Shown in pieces: positions 1 to 11,947 of a stretch of DNA of 64,000 bases. The notes beneath the pieces are model-generated. The model saw only the letters and a list, made by a program, of their open reading frames with translations, was not told where the DNA came from and searched no databases. The DNA lies in the NCBI GenBank assembly GCA_028532985.1, contig JANCIK010000005.1:1-64000 (forward strand), given 5' to 3'. Origin of the DNA: Stropharia rugosoannulata (lineage: Eukaryota; Basidiomycota; Agaricomycetes; Agaricales; Strophariaceae). The translations under genes were made by a program, and so were the position numbers. How positions within the stretch are numbered: the stretch's first letter is position 1; every line of letters begins with the position of its first letter.

Positions 1-690
1 AGGCAGTGCGCCGTGGTGCGTGCGTGCGTGGCGGAGTCGTTCCGTGGACGTACGGCTGTGTGACGGGCAGGGTAGGGGAAGGGCTAGCCATGCAGCATGG
101 CAGCGTCGAGGTGAGGCAGTGGGTATGCGTGGCTGAGTGCGTGGCGGGGTGGGTGCGTGGGGACAAAACGGCCATGCAGCATCGTGTGGCTGCATGGCTG
201 CATGGCGAGGTGGGGCGGGTACGGGTGGGGCGGGGCGTGGAGGCGGCGTGGCAGCGAGATCAGGCAGGGCGGCGTGGCAAGGCGAGGCGGCGTGGCAGAG
301 AGGTGAAGCAGGGTGGCAAGGCGGCGTGGCGGATGTCGCTGCGTGGCTGATGCGTGGCGGGGCGGGATGCGTGGCGGGGCGGGACAGAGGAGCAGGCTGC
401 GTGGCGGCGACGTTGGGCGTGGCGTGGCGTGGTCGGACAACCGGCTGCGAGATAGCCGGCTGCTGGCTACCGCTGCGTGGCTGCCGTGCGTGGCAGGAGC
501 CTTGCATGGCTGGCACATGAAAGCCGTGCATGGCAGTAAAGTAGCCGGTGTTGCCGACTACGCCAGGTTCGGCATAAAGCGTGGCAAGATGTGCCGTGAG
601 CTGCCGGCGTGGCGGCGACGCGTGGCGGGAATTGCCGGTGAGCCTGCCACGCACGGCAGCCACGCACGGCCAGGTTGGCCTGCCACGCAG
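1..690. repeat. GC-rich low-complexity repeat block
   Basis: Very G-rich on the + strand, built from short degenerate words such as gcgtggc, ggcggggcg and tgcgtggc that recur every 10-30 bases. Open frames cross it in several registers with Arg/Gly/Ala-rich products, which is what biased composition gives by chance, so I call no gene. It ends abruptly at an AT-rich stretch near 690-745 and is followed by the gene fragment at 855. Confidence 0.7.
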
Positions 691-854
691 CCTTACAGTA
701 TTTTATTTGTACAACTCGTAAAACAAACAAATAAAATGTTGTGAGACATCATATGGGGGTTTTCAAGGCGTGGGAATCCGAATCTGCAATCAGATTTGTT
801 CCCACGGTTACCGTTCAGGCCCATAACCCATGCCCCCGCTCCGCGGGGGCATAG

Positions 855-1905
855 GTATAGAATGGGAGAAGGCCCTAATATCGGTGGTGCAAGTGTAGAC
901 GACGGTGGACTCCGTATCCGGGACTGCCATCCCCCGAGGGCATTCGCCAAACCCACGCCATCCTGATCATCGAAGCATTCGTCTCTGACAGATGGCGCGA
1001 CCCCGCGTACGCGTTCTCATCCTCCCCTCCTGCCCCATACACACTCTCTCAACGTCCGCAGCATCCGTCTCTACCCAGCTACTTCGTTCCGCGTTCCCCG
1101 ACTGCGTGTCCATGGGCGGAGCTAGCCCGCCACTCGCAGGCGTACTCGTGGTCGTGTCAAGGTAAACAGACGGGGGTGGTACCGCAATCCCACCACTCGC
1201 GCTGAGGGGCGTCACTCCGTTCGCAAGCGCAGCGCGCATCTGCGTCGCCCGCTTCTTCGCAGGCGCGTACCGCAACGTTGCTGCTTCGGGCTTATGTCCT
1301 GCGCAGGGGCGACATTATACCTAAGCCCGCCGCGCACGACAGGTGCCAGGACTTGCTGGCAGACCAACAGGCCTACAGGGCGGAAGCGGATCGGGAACGG
1401 GCTCTCCTTCCCTCTCAACATCTGCCCACCACTTCCCGGTGCCGCGCCTGCGCCTCCCCCCCCCAGCGCGAAGCTCTGGGGACGTTATCCGCCCTGTCCA
1501 TGACGTGCTGCGCCAGCGCAGTCGAGTCTGGGCCCAACAAAAGCGTTCGGCGAGGTCGGTGGGGTGAGCTTCCTGTACAGTGTACTTGGCATGCTGTTAT
1601 CTCTAGAAGGCGACGGTAGAATCGGAGGAGGCGAGGAGGAGGTGCGGTCGGTGGTGGACCAGGTGGGGGAAACATGCAAGCACATTTGGCGGGGCTGTTG
1701 GTCCTGTCCCATCTTATACTGGCGAAGGCGAGCGGGGAGCGGGGGAGGCCGACCCAAGGGTGTCCTCACAGAGACGGCATGGGCGGGGAGGTGAACGAAT
1801 GGAAATCGATTGTATTGGGGAAAGGAGCAGCTGCGGCTGAGACGAATGCGATCGGGGACATAATGGGTGACGGAGACGTTGCTGCTGCATTCAGCGGTGA
1901 CCACC
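855..1905 (-). pseudogene. Decayed partial copy of the large Ser/Pro-rich gene at 17220-22006
   Basis: This interval aligns collinearly and in the same orientation with about 17885-18975 of the intact gene. Shared protein words include AKKRA, MRAALA, GGIAVPPPS, YLDTT, GGLAPP, RSSWVE and DAAD. The copy is broken by small indels and stops, so its pieces fall in different frames (for example 967-1275 in one frame and about 1485-1750 in another). It covers roughly 360 codons from the C-terminal half of the parent. Similarity fades near 1905, and I see no counterpart of the parent's 5' exons or last exon end. This is a dead duplicate, not an expressed paralogue. Confidence 0.85.
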
Positions 1906-3227
1906 CCCGTTGCCGACGACGTGTCTGTACCTCTAAAACGTACAATCCAACAAGCAGAGGCCCCAAGCCCAGCTCGGACATCGTCGCCGATGGTTATGAC
2001 CACGAGCGAATCCGACTGTTCAACAACGAGGAGCGGTGGAAATGGGCGTATGCAGGGAAAGGGTGGAGGTGTTGGACAACGGGATGCGACATAGGCTGAG
2101 TTGTCGATGGGGTGGGGATAGCCTTTCTACGCCGCGCAGGGAGGGCGGGGGGCAGGCGAGGAGAGGGGCCCGTATGTACCTACTGATACATAAGCTGCAG
2201 CCATTTCCAGGTAAACAGGGCACATACATTGATAAATCTTCGTTGCCTGCACTCTTCCTTTTCTCCCAGCCGTACCTGGCAACTCTCATCTTATGCCCGC
2301 CATGACCCAGACCACGCCTCATCTATCACACCGGACATCGATGGAGTAGAACCACATAGCAGGCGTTCCGGATCTTCCTTCATCTAGCTGTGCGGTGCGC
2401 CGAATGGGAACGATCTGAAGCAAGACCGCTGGTTCCATTACAAGTCCAATGCAACAATGAGACGGGGCGAAATTTGGTTTACAAACAGACATACCTAGCA
2501 AGTCCTGCCCTCGCCATATGGCGGCTGTACTCCTCGACTTTGCTTTACCGCATACTTGTGTTGACCTGAGCGTGACAAGAGACGTGAGGCCTGCCTGTTT
2601 CTCAGCGAGCCGTACTTAGATGATGGCGGGGAAGGGCAAGAAGCTGACGCAACGCCGCCGAACCGTGCGGCACCCAAACGGCACCAGGACCCCGGAACAC
2701 AGCCGGAACGGAACACTCTACATTCCCCGTAGTACTCGTTCGCCAACAAACACCAAGGCATTTTTATTTTTATTTGAAATAGTTATGTTCGATACAAAGG
2801 TGTTTGTGTTTTACGCGGCCTCTACCAGCCTGAGCCTAAGCCCGCGAGTTCGACTGAAATGCCGGCATCGAGTTCGAGGAACGTGCACGATCACTCGAAT
2901 ACTCCTTTGCCTGCGTGGTCGAATGCCAGTACGACTGCGCCAGATCACGCAACACCCCAAAAAAGTCCTCAGCGTTCGGTAGCGCGAGCGGAACCCAAAC
3001 TGAGCAGGCATCAAGTCGCCCACCGACTCCCTCGGCCCACCCTCACCCCTCTCTGTAGTAGACTGCTCCGTATACGACGACATCGACAAGCGCAGCGTAT
3101 CTGCAGTCAGAGCGCGGCGTGGCTTGACGAGCTTACCCTGCTCTCCAGGATGCAAGGCGGTACGCGCGTGTAGAGGCGGGGGCACAGGCAGGGGCGAGTT
3201 CGGGTGGTGGAACTCAAGCGAAGTCGT
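1906..3227. other. No gene recognised
   Basis: Between the decayed Ser/Pro-rich copy and the next exon-like segments I find only short frames without splice-site support. A minus-strand frame at 2811-3185 is Arg-rich and lies just beyond a probable stop codon at 3228, so it may be 3' flanking sequence. Confidence 0.5.
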
Positions 3228-4003
3228 TTATGGAGCCAGAGGCAAAGCTTGCGTCCGGGCTGAGGTCAAAGATGGTACCTAGAACGAGAAGAAAAGAAAG
3301 GGTCAGCCGTGAGCTCGATAATTATATCACAACATCAAGAAGAGAAAATAAACCAATTATCGCTTTCCCCATAATCACGCAAAGGGCAAAAGAAAAAAAG
3401 CAAATCAAGAGAAATAACTCACTTCCACTCCCTTCTCATAGCTCTCATCCATCTCCCTCGTACTCGCACTCTCACTTAAACTCAAACGACTCAAAACTGC
3501 CCTCACGCACTTCACGCTCACCCTCCTCACGAACATCACCCCTTTATCCTTCTCCTTCTCCCCCTTACCGGATGAGCGGGGCGAGCCCAAGGGCGAGTGA
3601 GAGCGGGAGGTGGAAAGATTCGAGGTGGATGTATGCGGTGCGTTCGAGGGATAAAATTGTGACCTAGAATGTGACCGCGAACGCGAGCGATCTTTTGCGC
3701 GCGTTGGGCATCTATCAACATGTATAACGATCAGTATGTGAACGCGGAAGGGTTGTCAGAAAGAGCGTACCTGGATGCAAGTCCGAGCCCATGGGCGAGT
3801 GTGATTGCGGATGTGAATGTGGCTGCGCAGTGGGGGTGGGAATGGAAGTAGAATGCGAGCGGAACCCGTTCACCCGCGACGGTCCTACTGACACTGATTG
3901 CGGCGAGTACGATGGCGAATTCGATCGGAATTCTGTGCGAGAAGGAGAATCAGGTTGCCGACCTTTTCGTTGAAGGAGTGATGGAGGATTGGGCTGAGGA
4001 GGA
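3228..4003 (-). CDS. 3' exons of an unrecognised Ser/Pro/Arg-rich gene (5' part unresolved)
   Basis: Three minus-strand segments join with matching phases: 4003-3771, 3691-3423 and 3278-3228. Introns are gtacgc...aaaag and gtgagt...ttctag, and a TAA closes the last segment. The first segment is rich in Ser, Pro, His and Gln, with repeats like SHP and SRS. The second starts with an RS-dipeptide run (RSRSRSHSRS), then a Lys/Glu-rich patch (GKGEKEKDK) and a more ordered stretch (VRRVSVKCVRAVLSRL). I do not recognise the family. Upstream of 4003 I cannot connect the frame: a stop precedes it and candidate sequence at 4100-4500 lies in several frames. It may be the surviving 3' end of a gene damaged by the same rearrangements that left the pseudogene at 855-1905. 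Confidence 0.4.
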
Positions 4004-4629
4004 CTGCGTCGACGTCAACCCGGGCGAAGCAGCAAGCGCTCGCAGTCAATGCAGTAAACCGAGTTCCGGTCCTAATCGTCAGCGGTGTCAGGGAGTCTAC
4101 ATGCGGCCTTGCCTCAGTTGGAACTGCAGTCCTCTCGTCTGCATCGCCTCTTCTACGACAGATGTCGGTGGGGGTGAAATTATGAGGAGAGTCGATCTCC
4201 GCCGCGTTGGTATTTGCGTAATATCTCCAGTCCAGCATAGGACTTCAGCATTATTGCCTGATCGTAACGCCAGCCTTTATTCAAGTTCACGCCGGGGATC
4301 ACAGTCAAGAGGGATCATGTCAAGGTCAACAATCGGTTTGGTTGATGGGGCTCTTGCAAAGGCCATCTTCGGCAGGATGCGAGTGAGAGCCGTGGGCGTC
4401 CTTGTGCAGATTTCTCGGGTGGGTAGGGCATGGGTTCCCGCTTGCGAAGGTATTGGAACAACGAGGCGATCGAGAAGTTCTGACATGGACGCGTTAGCCT
4501 GTCATCGATGGCAGAGATGAGTAAAACCCACCTCAAACGGTCGCCCCGTCTCTTCCCGTTCATGCAGCTGCAAATGCTGATGCTACATCCGTCACTTCTT
4601 GGAGCGCGGATATGTAGGGGTAATGCGTG

Positions 4630-5390
4630 GAAGTCAACCTCGCTACTTATGTCCTCGCGGGCGGTGGGATGACAGGGCTCGGTGACAGAGATCAAGCGCA
4701 GACGCGAGACACAGAGGGGAGGGGGTGCTTCACGACGACGGCGGGGTCGTGGAGCATTCGTGTGCGCGAGTTGAGGAATGGAGCCGCGTATATGCGGCTC
4801 CGGCGGTGAAGCTTGAAGGGGGGCTAGGGACGGCGTCGAAGAGGGAGGGGCAAGTGGGGGTGGCGGTTTGAGAACAAGGCGGATTAGGCCGCGCGTCCAT
4901 AGCCGTGGAAGCACGGAACGCGCGGCCCGGAACGGAGCGTGCACGGAACGGAGTAAACCGTGCGCGCAGGCTACAAGATAGAGGTCGGGTGGAGAGGGAA
5001 GGGCGGGGAGGTGGGGACGTGCACATGCATTAGGATGCATTGCACAAGAGTGTGGAGGATCGGCAGGAGCCTGGGTGCAGTGCAGCTGCGTGGGGAGGGA
5101 AGCGGGCCACGGCGTAGGGGAGGCGGTGTGGCTGGGTTACGGCCCACGGGCGGGCAGAGGGCGTGCGGCCTTGTGTGAAATAGGTGTTGTGTGTGCGTAG
5201 CGGCGCGGCTGCGCGGCTGCGTGGTGTTGTGCGTGCGTGCGTAGCAGCGTAGATGCGCGGGTGCGTGAGTGCGTGGCGGCGTGGGTGGGTAGGCGCATGC
5301 AAGGCACGTGGTTGCATTGCTGGCTGGCTGCACGGCGGGCGGGGTAGAGGACGTTGCAGCCGTGCAGCATGGCGTGTGTAGGGCAGCAGA
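4630..5390. repeat. GC-rich low-complexity block
   Basis: G-rich on the + strand with words gcgtgcgtg, gcggcg and gcgcggctgcg, similar in style to the block at 1-690. The minus-strand frames across it (Pro/Thr/His-rich, about 200 residues) look like composition artefacts: three overlapping registers are open over the same bases. Confidence 0.55.
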
Positions 5391-5394
5391 AGGG

Positions 5395-5870
5395 CAGCCG
5401 AGGCCCTCTGGCGATTCGGCTGTCCAAGTTGAGGGGGGACGGTTAAGGGATAACCGGCTATGCATAAGCCGGTTATCCGGGACAGCCGGGACAGCCTGGG
5501 CTTGGCTGTCCCAAGGTGCGCGGGGCAGCCGTGGCTGTCCTGGCATGCAGGGGATGACGTGCGGGACAGCCACGGTGCACCGGCTATGTGTGAGCCATAT
5601 AGGCGGGACAGCCAGGACAGCCAGGTGCGGGGCCGTACATAAGCGTGAACGGCTGCCCCACGGGTGTACGGCATTTGCCGAAACGGCTGTCCGGCTGTCC
5701 CGCGGCTGTCCTTTGGCTGTCCGTTTCTTGTTTAATTCATATCAATACAAATACTGTAGTAAAAAATATAATTGTATATGTTTTGGAATCAGAAAAATTG
5801 TGAGAATCAGGTTATACACTCAGCTTAGTCAGCAGACAGCCGGGACAGCCTTATCACCAATCTGTAACAC
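5395..5870. repeat. Cluster of ggacagcc / ggctgtcc words
   Basis: The octamer ggacagcc and its reverse complement ggctgtcc occur about a dozen times in both orientations within some 450 bases. They form many possible short hairpins, for example around 5480-5520 and 5550-5620. The AT-rich stretch 5720-5825 interrupts the cluster, and further copies follow it at about 5836-5885. No reading frame looks conserved. Confidence 0.6.
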
Positions 5871-5914
5871 AGGCCGGCTGTCTTGTTGGAATAAGGCTAG
5901 ATCAGAACTAATCT

Positions 5915-6145
5915 CCACCCAACCCAACCCACCAGTAGTACCTCTCCCCACCCAACATATTCCATCCCTATCAATTGCAACCCAACCCAACCCATCCCTA
6001 CCATTCCCAACCCAACCCATCCCTCTCAGTCCCTACCCAACCCATCCCTCTCAGTCCCTACCCAACCCATCCCATCCCTAGGGCTGAACCCTACTCCCAA
6101 CCCTACCCAAAAAAGAAAAAGTAGCCCATAACCCTAACTTCTGCG
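5915..6145. repeat. Telomere-like degenerate CCCTA/CCCAA array
   Basis: On the + strand the words aaccc, ccctaccc, cccatcccta and aaccctaac repeat densely with no spacer, ending at cataaccctaac near 6140. The composition resembles degenerate variants of the fungal telomere unit CCCTAA. It lies inside the window, more than 5 kb from the window start, so it is an internal array unless the assembly starts near a chromosome end. Confidence 0.55.
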
Positions 6146-7332
6146 CGCGCGCAGACATCACCGGCGGTGTCACACGCACAGGTAATAACCCAAACCTTAA
6201 TAGTCGTCACCCAACTTAGGCATAGCCGAAGGGGACCGGCGGCGCAGCAAGGGTTATTGTTATTTTAAGAACGAAAGAGGCTTCCACGACCGCGCTCCCT
6301 TAATCGGGACCACGGGCGGTGTGAACCCGTAATTACACCGGTGCGAAACGTCACCGGTGGGAGATAGTCATTATTTATAGCTGCACTCACGCAGAGGCAG
6401 TGTATTTTTGTCTTTATTTTATATTTAGACAGCATGAGACGTTCTACTTCTTCGTAGAACAATGGCTGGGAGCGTTGAGCTATTCTTGGAGTAGCCCGCG
6501 CATGAGAAGCATCGGTTATGATGGGCCAAAGTGCCCGGATGACCTGGTGACCTGATCATGCGGTGTGGAATGGTCCTCGGGGTAGACAGCGTGTAAACGC
6601 ATTAGCACCCTCTCATGCGCACAGACCGTCGCCAGACGTCTATAAAAGCAGGCCAGGTTGCACTGATGAGGGGTATCCCGAAAGCGCCCTTTACTCCTTC
6701 GTTAGGTGTAGGGTCCTTTGCAACTGGTCGATACCTCATACAGCTAAGTAAACGCCACCCTAAACCCTAAACCCTCCCCTGCCCACTGGCCATAATGTCC
6801 ACTGTCCTTAGCTGAACCCCGGATAACGATGAAGAATATAGGAACAGAGAAGAGATTCTTGCCCATTTTGCTGGGGGAGGACAAGTTGGGGCGTCAGAAA
6901 GGCTCGGGTGCGGATTGGGGCGCATAAACGAGCGAGCCTAAAGTTGTGCGACGTGCTGTTCGGCACATGGTCCGAGAACGGAAGCCAGAAGGAATTGGGG
7001 CACCATACCAGAAACCGACAACCCAATGCCCGAATCGACTAGCTGGATAAGCTTGGGATAATCGATGTTGATGAAGGTTGAATATTGAACATCGAATAAT
7101 ACTGCAGTGTGATGGCAAGAAAATAAAAGAGAGTAGTCTACTAAATCAGTGAGCAAGAATGATTATTGTAAGAGTTGATCAAACGAATGTGAGAGAATGA
7201 AGCAAGACATGTCGAATGAGAGAGAGAGACGTAGTCAGTAGGAAATAAGATCGAGCAAGACAAAAAGAATATTAGGGTAATGTTTTAAATCAGGGTCCCA
7301 TTTCATACTTCCTTCCTTCCTTCCATCCTTAT
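6146..7332. other. Intergenic; TATA box without a recognisable gene, short telomere-like tract
   Basis: A clean TATAAAAG lies at 6641-6648 (+), followed by about 100 bases that could be a 5' leader, but no convincing coding frame follows. Instead a tract of ccctaaa repeats stands at about 6761-6774. A (ccttcc)n microsatellite lies near 7310-7328. The interval is downstream of the PSD2-like gene, whose stop is at 7333. Confidence 0.45.
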
Positions 7333-10300
7333 TCAAGGTTCCGACGGTGTACCGCGCCCGATTCCCATCCCAACGCGCACCAGTGTCTCCAGAGAGGCTC
7401 GCCCATTAATCAGCAAGTCCTCGTCCCATGTAACCCTGCCTTTCTCAAAGAGCACAACAATCGTCGAGCCACCTAAGAGAAGAGCGATCAATTAGCCGTG
7501 AGCTCATATGGCCGGCAGGTAAACGACATACCAAACGCGAAGTAGCCGAATTCATCGCCCTTCCGTACATGTGCGCCCTCCTCTACCGTTGTCCGGATAG
7601 TGCCGACCATCATCGCACCCACACATACTGCCATGACACGCCCAAACTGTGCGCTTTCGATCGGGACTACCATCCGCGCGTTCTCACCATATACGTCAAG
7701 TGCAGAGCGGATTGCTTGGGGCTAAACGGTCCGTCAGAAAACATTCATCCAAATGAGTGGGTCGGGAGGACGTACATTGACTGTATAATATTCTCCTGAA
7801 ATGTATGTCATCTTCCCAATGCGTCCCTCCACAGGGGAGTGGAAGCGGTGGTAGTCCTGAGGCGCAAGGCGGAAGATAGCAAGTGCACCTCCAGCATAGC
7901 GTTCAGCGGTATCCTTGTACGCGTCTCCGAGGAGTCGTGAAACAGTAAACTCGCGTCCCTTGATCCACAGCCTTGTCGCCTCTGACACACTCTCGAACGT
8001 CATGAGTCGGCAGTCCGCCGCGCTCACGAGACGGTATGGGTCATTGGGAGCTTCAATGGGGCGTGCGGATGGTTTCAGTTTTCGATAGAAGAATTGGTTG
8101 AACGTTTCTGGTTAGGGAAGACAGTCAGTCAGTAAATTACGTAGTTAGACTGCATACGCACTGAACGAGTCCAGAGGATCCAGTACTTCATCCATGTTCA
8201 ACCCGTGGAACTGTATGAAAGCCGGGATGTCTTTCGCTGATTCTGGATTATCGTATTTTATGCCCTGCTTGATCGAGAGAGACTTGAGGAGTTTACGAGC
8301 TAAAAAGACACAATCAAAACAAGTAGCGTGAATAATAGTAGTAATACTTACCTCGCGCGCCCTCCATCCTGCTGGTAGCGCCCTTGTAGAGCAACCGGAT
8401 ACCGAGGCGGACGTAGACCTGCATCTTCTCCTCTTCCAACTGCCCTGTCAGCCTATTCTGCACAATGATGTTCGCCGAGTTCTATCATAACCGAGGATTA
8501 GCAAGAAATCATAATGTGAATGAAGACGACTACTCACTGCACCAAGCCTGTAGTCTCCACTGGATACTTTCCCGATGATCTTCGTGTACCACTTCCGCTG
8601 AGCCTGACTCGCAGTGACAAAGTTCCCCACCACAATGCGGTTCACCTGGTTCCAGTCCGTACTCGCGCAGATTGCTAGATGTGTGATTATGTCAATCTCA
8701 GCCTTCGAGTTCAAGCGGGGCCGGTGGCACAGAGGACAATTCTTCACGTTGATCACGCGCTCGACGGGGTTCGTTTCCGCAACTGGGGTGGATGGCGTCG
8801 GGGGCACAGAGATAGAGGGCGACTCGTCTCCACAGGTAGGGCTGCTCTTGGAGGCACGTCGCATGCCCTTGAATCGCATCTTACGCGGCTTCTTTTTCTT
8901 AATCTGTGCGTCTGAGGCGCCCTGAGGGACAACGGCCTCATTCCCGTGTGCCGCACCGAGTATGAGATCGGCTTCCTCCGCGTCCGAGCTCAAGTCCGAG
9001 CTCTCGTTCCCAGTCCCGGGTGCTGCAGCAACCTCCGCAAGCGTGAGCTGCATACCCTCGGTCAGGTAAGGTTGGTTGACGATGGGCTGGTCTGAGGGTT
9101 GCTGGTGAGGTGGTAGAGAGTCACTGCCCTCCTGGTCTGGTCTAGTGTGGGCGACCACGTGAGCCATACCCGAGAAGTCAAGGTTGTCAAGCTCTAGCTT
9201 AACCTCCTGACCCCGTGCTCCTGAAGCTCCCAGGACGGGGGTGGCGACAACGCTTGTATCTGGCATATTGTCGTCAACGTCAAGACGCTTCTTCTCCTCG
9301 TAAGGGCGGCCCAGCTCCGTCTCAAGACACTGTACAGCCTCGTCCATAGTAAGTTCCCCTGTATGCGGGTCCTTGCCGTAGCGCGTGAAGAACGATGCGA
9401 CGGTTGTTCTTGTCAAGGTTGATCCAAGAGAGTCAAGCATGGACGTCAGCTCGACGTGGGATAACGTGTCGGTATCGTCAGTATCGTACTGCTTTAGGTA
9501 TTGCCTCCAGAAGCGCTGGCGTAGTGCATCATACGGTTGGTACTTCGCTCTAGATAGCCATGGTAAACACAGATTCGAGGGGTAAACAGACAAACTCACC
9601 TGAAACGCAGAATAGGCCTATGTTTGCCTTCCCAGGGTATACCCTTCTCTTTCTCCAGCGGCTTCGCGAATTGGCGCATGCCCTCTTCCTGGCCCTCTCC
9701 AACCCCCGAAATCCCCTCAGCACCGAGTTTATACAACCCAGTCTCTGGATCAGGTTGCGGCGCACCTTCAATCAAGTCCCGCAAGTCAACGGATACGTCG
9801 CCGACATGGTCATTTGATGAAAGTTTATCCCAATCGAGAACGGTGAGCTGAACTCTGAAGGCCGTCTCGTATCGTCTGACGTGGAAAAGCAGCTTCTCGT
9901 CCCAAACAGGTGAAAGCGAGTGTCGAATGACGCGAGTACGGAAAACCTTCTTGCCAAACGAGATGACGACGAATGGATCCATGTCCCACCCAGTACGTGT
10001 CACTAGCAAAAATGGATCAGCGGCCGAAAACGAAATAAGTAAGAAAACATACTGTTTGCCAATCGTGGTAGATCGTCGGCGCCTTGAATCTCTAGCATGA
10101 CAATACCAACGATATCATTCGAGCCTTTAAACTCAAAGTCACTCTTCCTCCTGCTAGTCCGCAGTCGCGAAGAGCGGCGGTCGCCATTGCCAGAAGGGAT
10201 CCCAACAGATGGTATGCCCTGCCCGATTGTACCTATTCCAACGCCTTGCGCCTGTCCCTCGCCAGGTGTGCCTGTCTCGCTCCCGCTACTAGTGCCAGTA

Positions 10301-11947
10301 CCATTTCCGCTACCACCCCCACTGCTAGAGCTCCAGCTCCTCCCAAACTTCCGTCTCCTCTCGGCGCTCTTCCCGCGCTCGGCTTGCTTCCTCGCGTCTT
10401 TCTTGTCCTTCGAGGTAACTCCTCCGTCGATTGGAGGTGGTGCGAGCTGTTGTTGTTGTGAACCGGCTCCAGCACTATCTAATGCAGGAGAGGGCTGTCC
10501 AGAGTCGCCCTCGCGCGGTGTCGTCGGTGTGGAACCTGAGTTGTTCGAGGTTAGCCCAGAGAATTTACGCACAAACAGTTTACGTGGAATAAAGCGAGAA
10601 CCGCCCGAAGAGGTACATGAGGCTGAGCCAGGCGTCAAAGGTGTGCTAGGAAGGACAAAGCTCGCACTAGGCCGTGGGGTCTCTTCAACACCCATGGGGG
10701 TAGGGGTAAGGACAGAGGAACCGGGGGTGGGAGTCGCTGGCGAGGAAGGTAGGACATTCAGTTCAGGCAGTGCAGATGGGAGGCGGGGCTGGGGTGCAGA
10801 AATGGCGCTTCCCGTTGATGAAGACGTGGCCGATGTTGAGGTATTGCCGGAAGCAGCTGACGTCGCGCTGCCGTCGCTTTCCGGAGGTATATACAAATCC
10901 AGAAGAGGTTTTGGACTTCTCGAGGGGCGGCGTGAGCCCGCAGCGCTCGAAGCCCCGCCTGAGTTGGGTGGTGTCACATCTGAAGCATCTACGAACTCTG
11001 CATCGTCGTCCGAGTCGTCTGAGTCGGACGAAAGACCACCGTCATCTTGAAGGCGGTCTTCGATTCCGGGGCCCGAGGATGAACGAACTGTGCCCACGCC
11101 TTCGGTCTGATATAAGAATAGCGGCGTCAGACGTCACTACCAAATATAATATATGATGGGACGCGTACCGGAGGTGCGGAGACGAGCGACGGCTGCGAGC
11201 GCTTCATAAGCTCTGAATAAATCTCATCAAATTCCATTAAGTTGTTAGCACTGGTCGGCGCGAAGCCGAGCTTGATCGTAATTTGGCCTGTCGTGGGTGT
11301 GCCTGCACGCGTCGACACGAGATCTAAGACAAAGGGCTGGTGCAGCAATGAGTGATTATCAACAACTGCGGCACCTGCAGAGCATGAGTTACTCACCTTA
11401 TTGCCTTCCTGATCGAACCCAAAGGCCCTGTCCCCAAACCAGTCTTCGAGGGGCAATGCAACTTCCCCGAGGTAGTCTTTCTTGATGAGGTCTTTGTCCC
11501 ATACGACGAGTTCGACGACACCAAGACGGGATGCAAGAGAAAGATAGATGGGAAACTCGAACGTTGCATCCTTGGCTGTGTATGATGGATTTAGTGTGCG
11601 CTTGGCCACTGGGGTCTGGTGGCGTGTATTAAGGAGAGATACGACGACAAACCTGCAGGACGTCAGAGGGACATAGTGTAATGAGGTGAGGAAGCGTACG
11701 GATCACTCGTCCCACTCCTGTCTTTCGCCAGCACATTCGTACATCGAACAACCTGCAGCTTTAGGATGACCACTGGCGGCTCCCCCGGGCGCGGTACCAG
11801 GCTTCCTGTGCGGGTGCTTGCTCTTCCCGCGCGTATGGCCGGAACGCGAGGCAGCCTTGCAGCGCTCTTGAGTGCGCGAGCGATCTTCTTTCCTTTGGTC
11901 GTCGCCGGCGCCGCTGGCGTTGGCTGTAATGGTTCTGTCGACGCCAT
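7333..11947 (-). CDS. PSD2: Phosphatidylserine decarboxylase proenzyme, Psd2-like (C2-C2-EF-hand-PSD)
   Basis: Decarboxylates phosphatidylserine to phosphatidylethanolamine; Psd2-type enzymes act in Golgi/endosomal membranes. Eleven exons join with closed phases: 11947-11700, 11652-11397, 11336-11169, 11106-10053, 10002-9600, 9549-8538, 8481-8352, 8299-8162, 8107-7776, 7721-7532, 7472-7333, giving 1,356 aa. Order of parts: a basic N-terminus; a first C2 domain (about 58-220, [23 protein letters not shown]); a long Ser/Pro/Gly-rich disordered linker; a second C2 (about 550-680, [18 protein letters not shown]); an EF-hand loop [12 protein letters not shown] (about 729-740); a Cys/His cluster CPLCHRP...H (about 983-1005); and the PSD core with [13 protein letters not shown]. 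The self-cleavage motif GGST (Ser about 1313) is intact and split by the last intron. The start has a good context (gacgacATGG). No signal peptide or mitochondrial presequence is obvious, which fits Psd2 rather than Psd1. Confidence 0.93.

Noticed and set aside
4971..5674. Two overlapping minus-strand frames of 200 and 214 codons
   Set aside because: They are Pro/Thr/His/Arg-rich, overlap in different registers, and lie in G-rich repeat DNA; composition explains them.
10097..11050. Plus-strand frame of 317 codons
   Set aside because: It is the shadow of the Ser/Pro/Gly-rich linker exon of the PSD2-like gene on the other strand, whose splice phases close.
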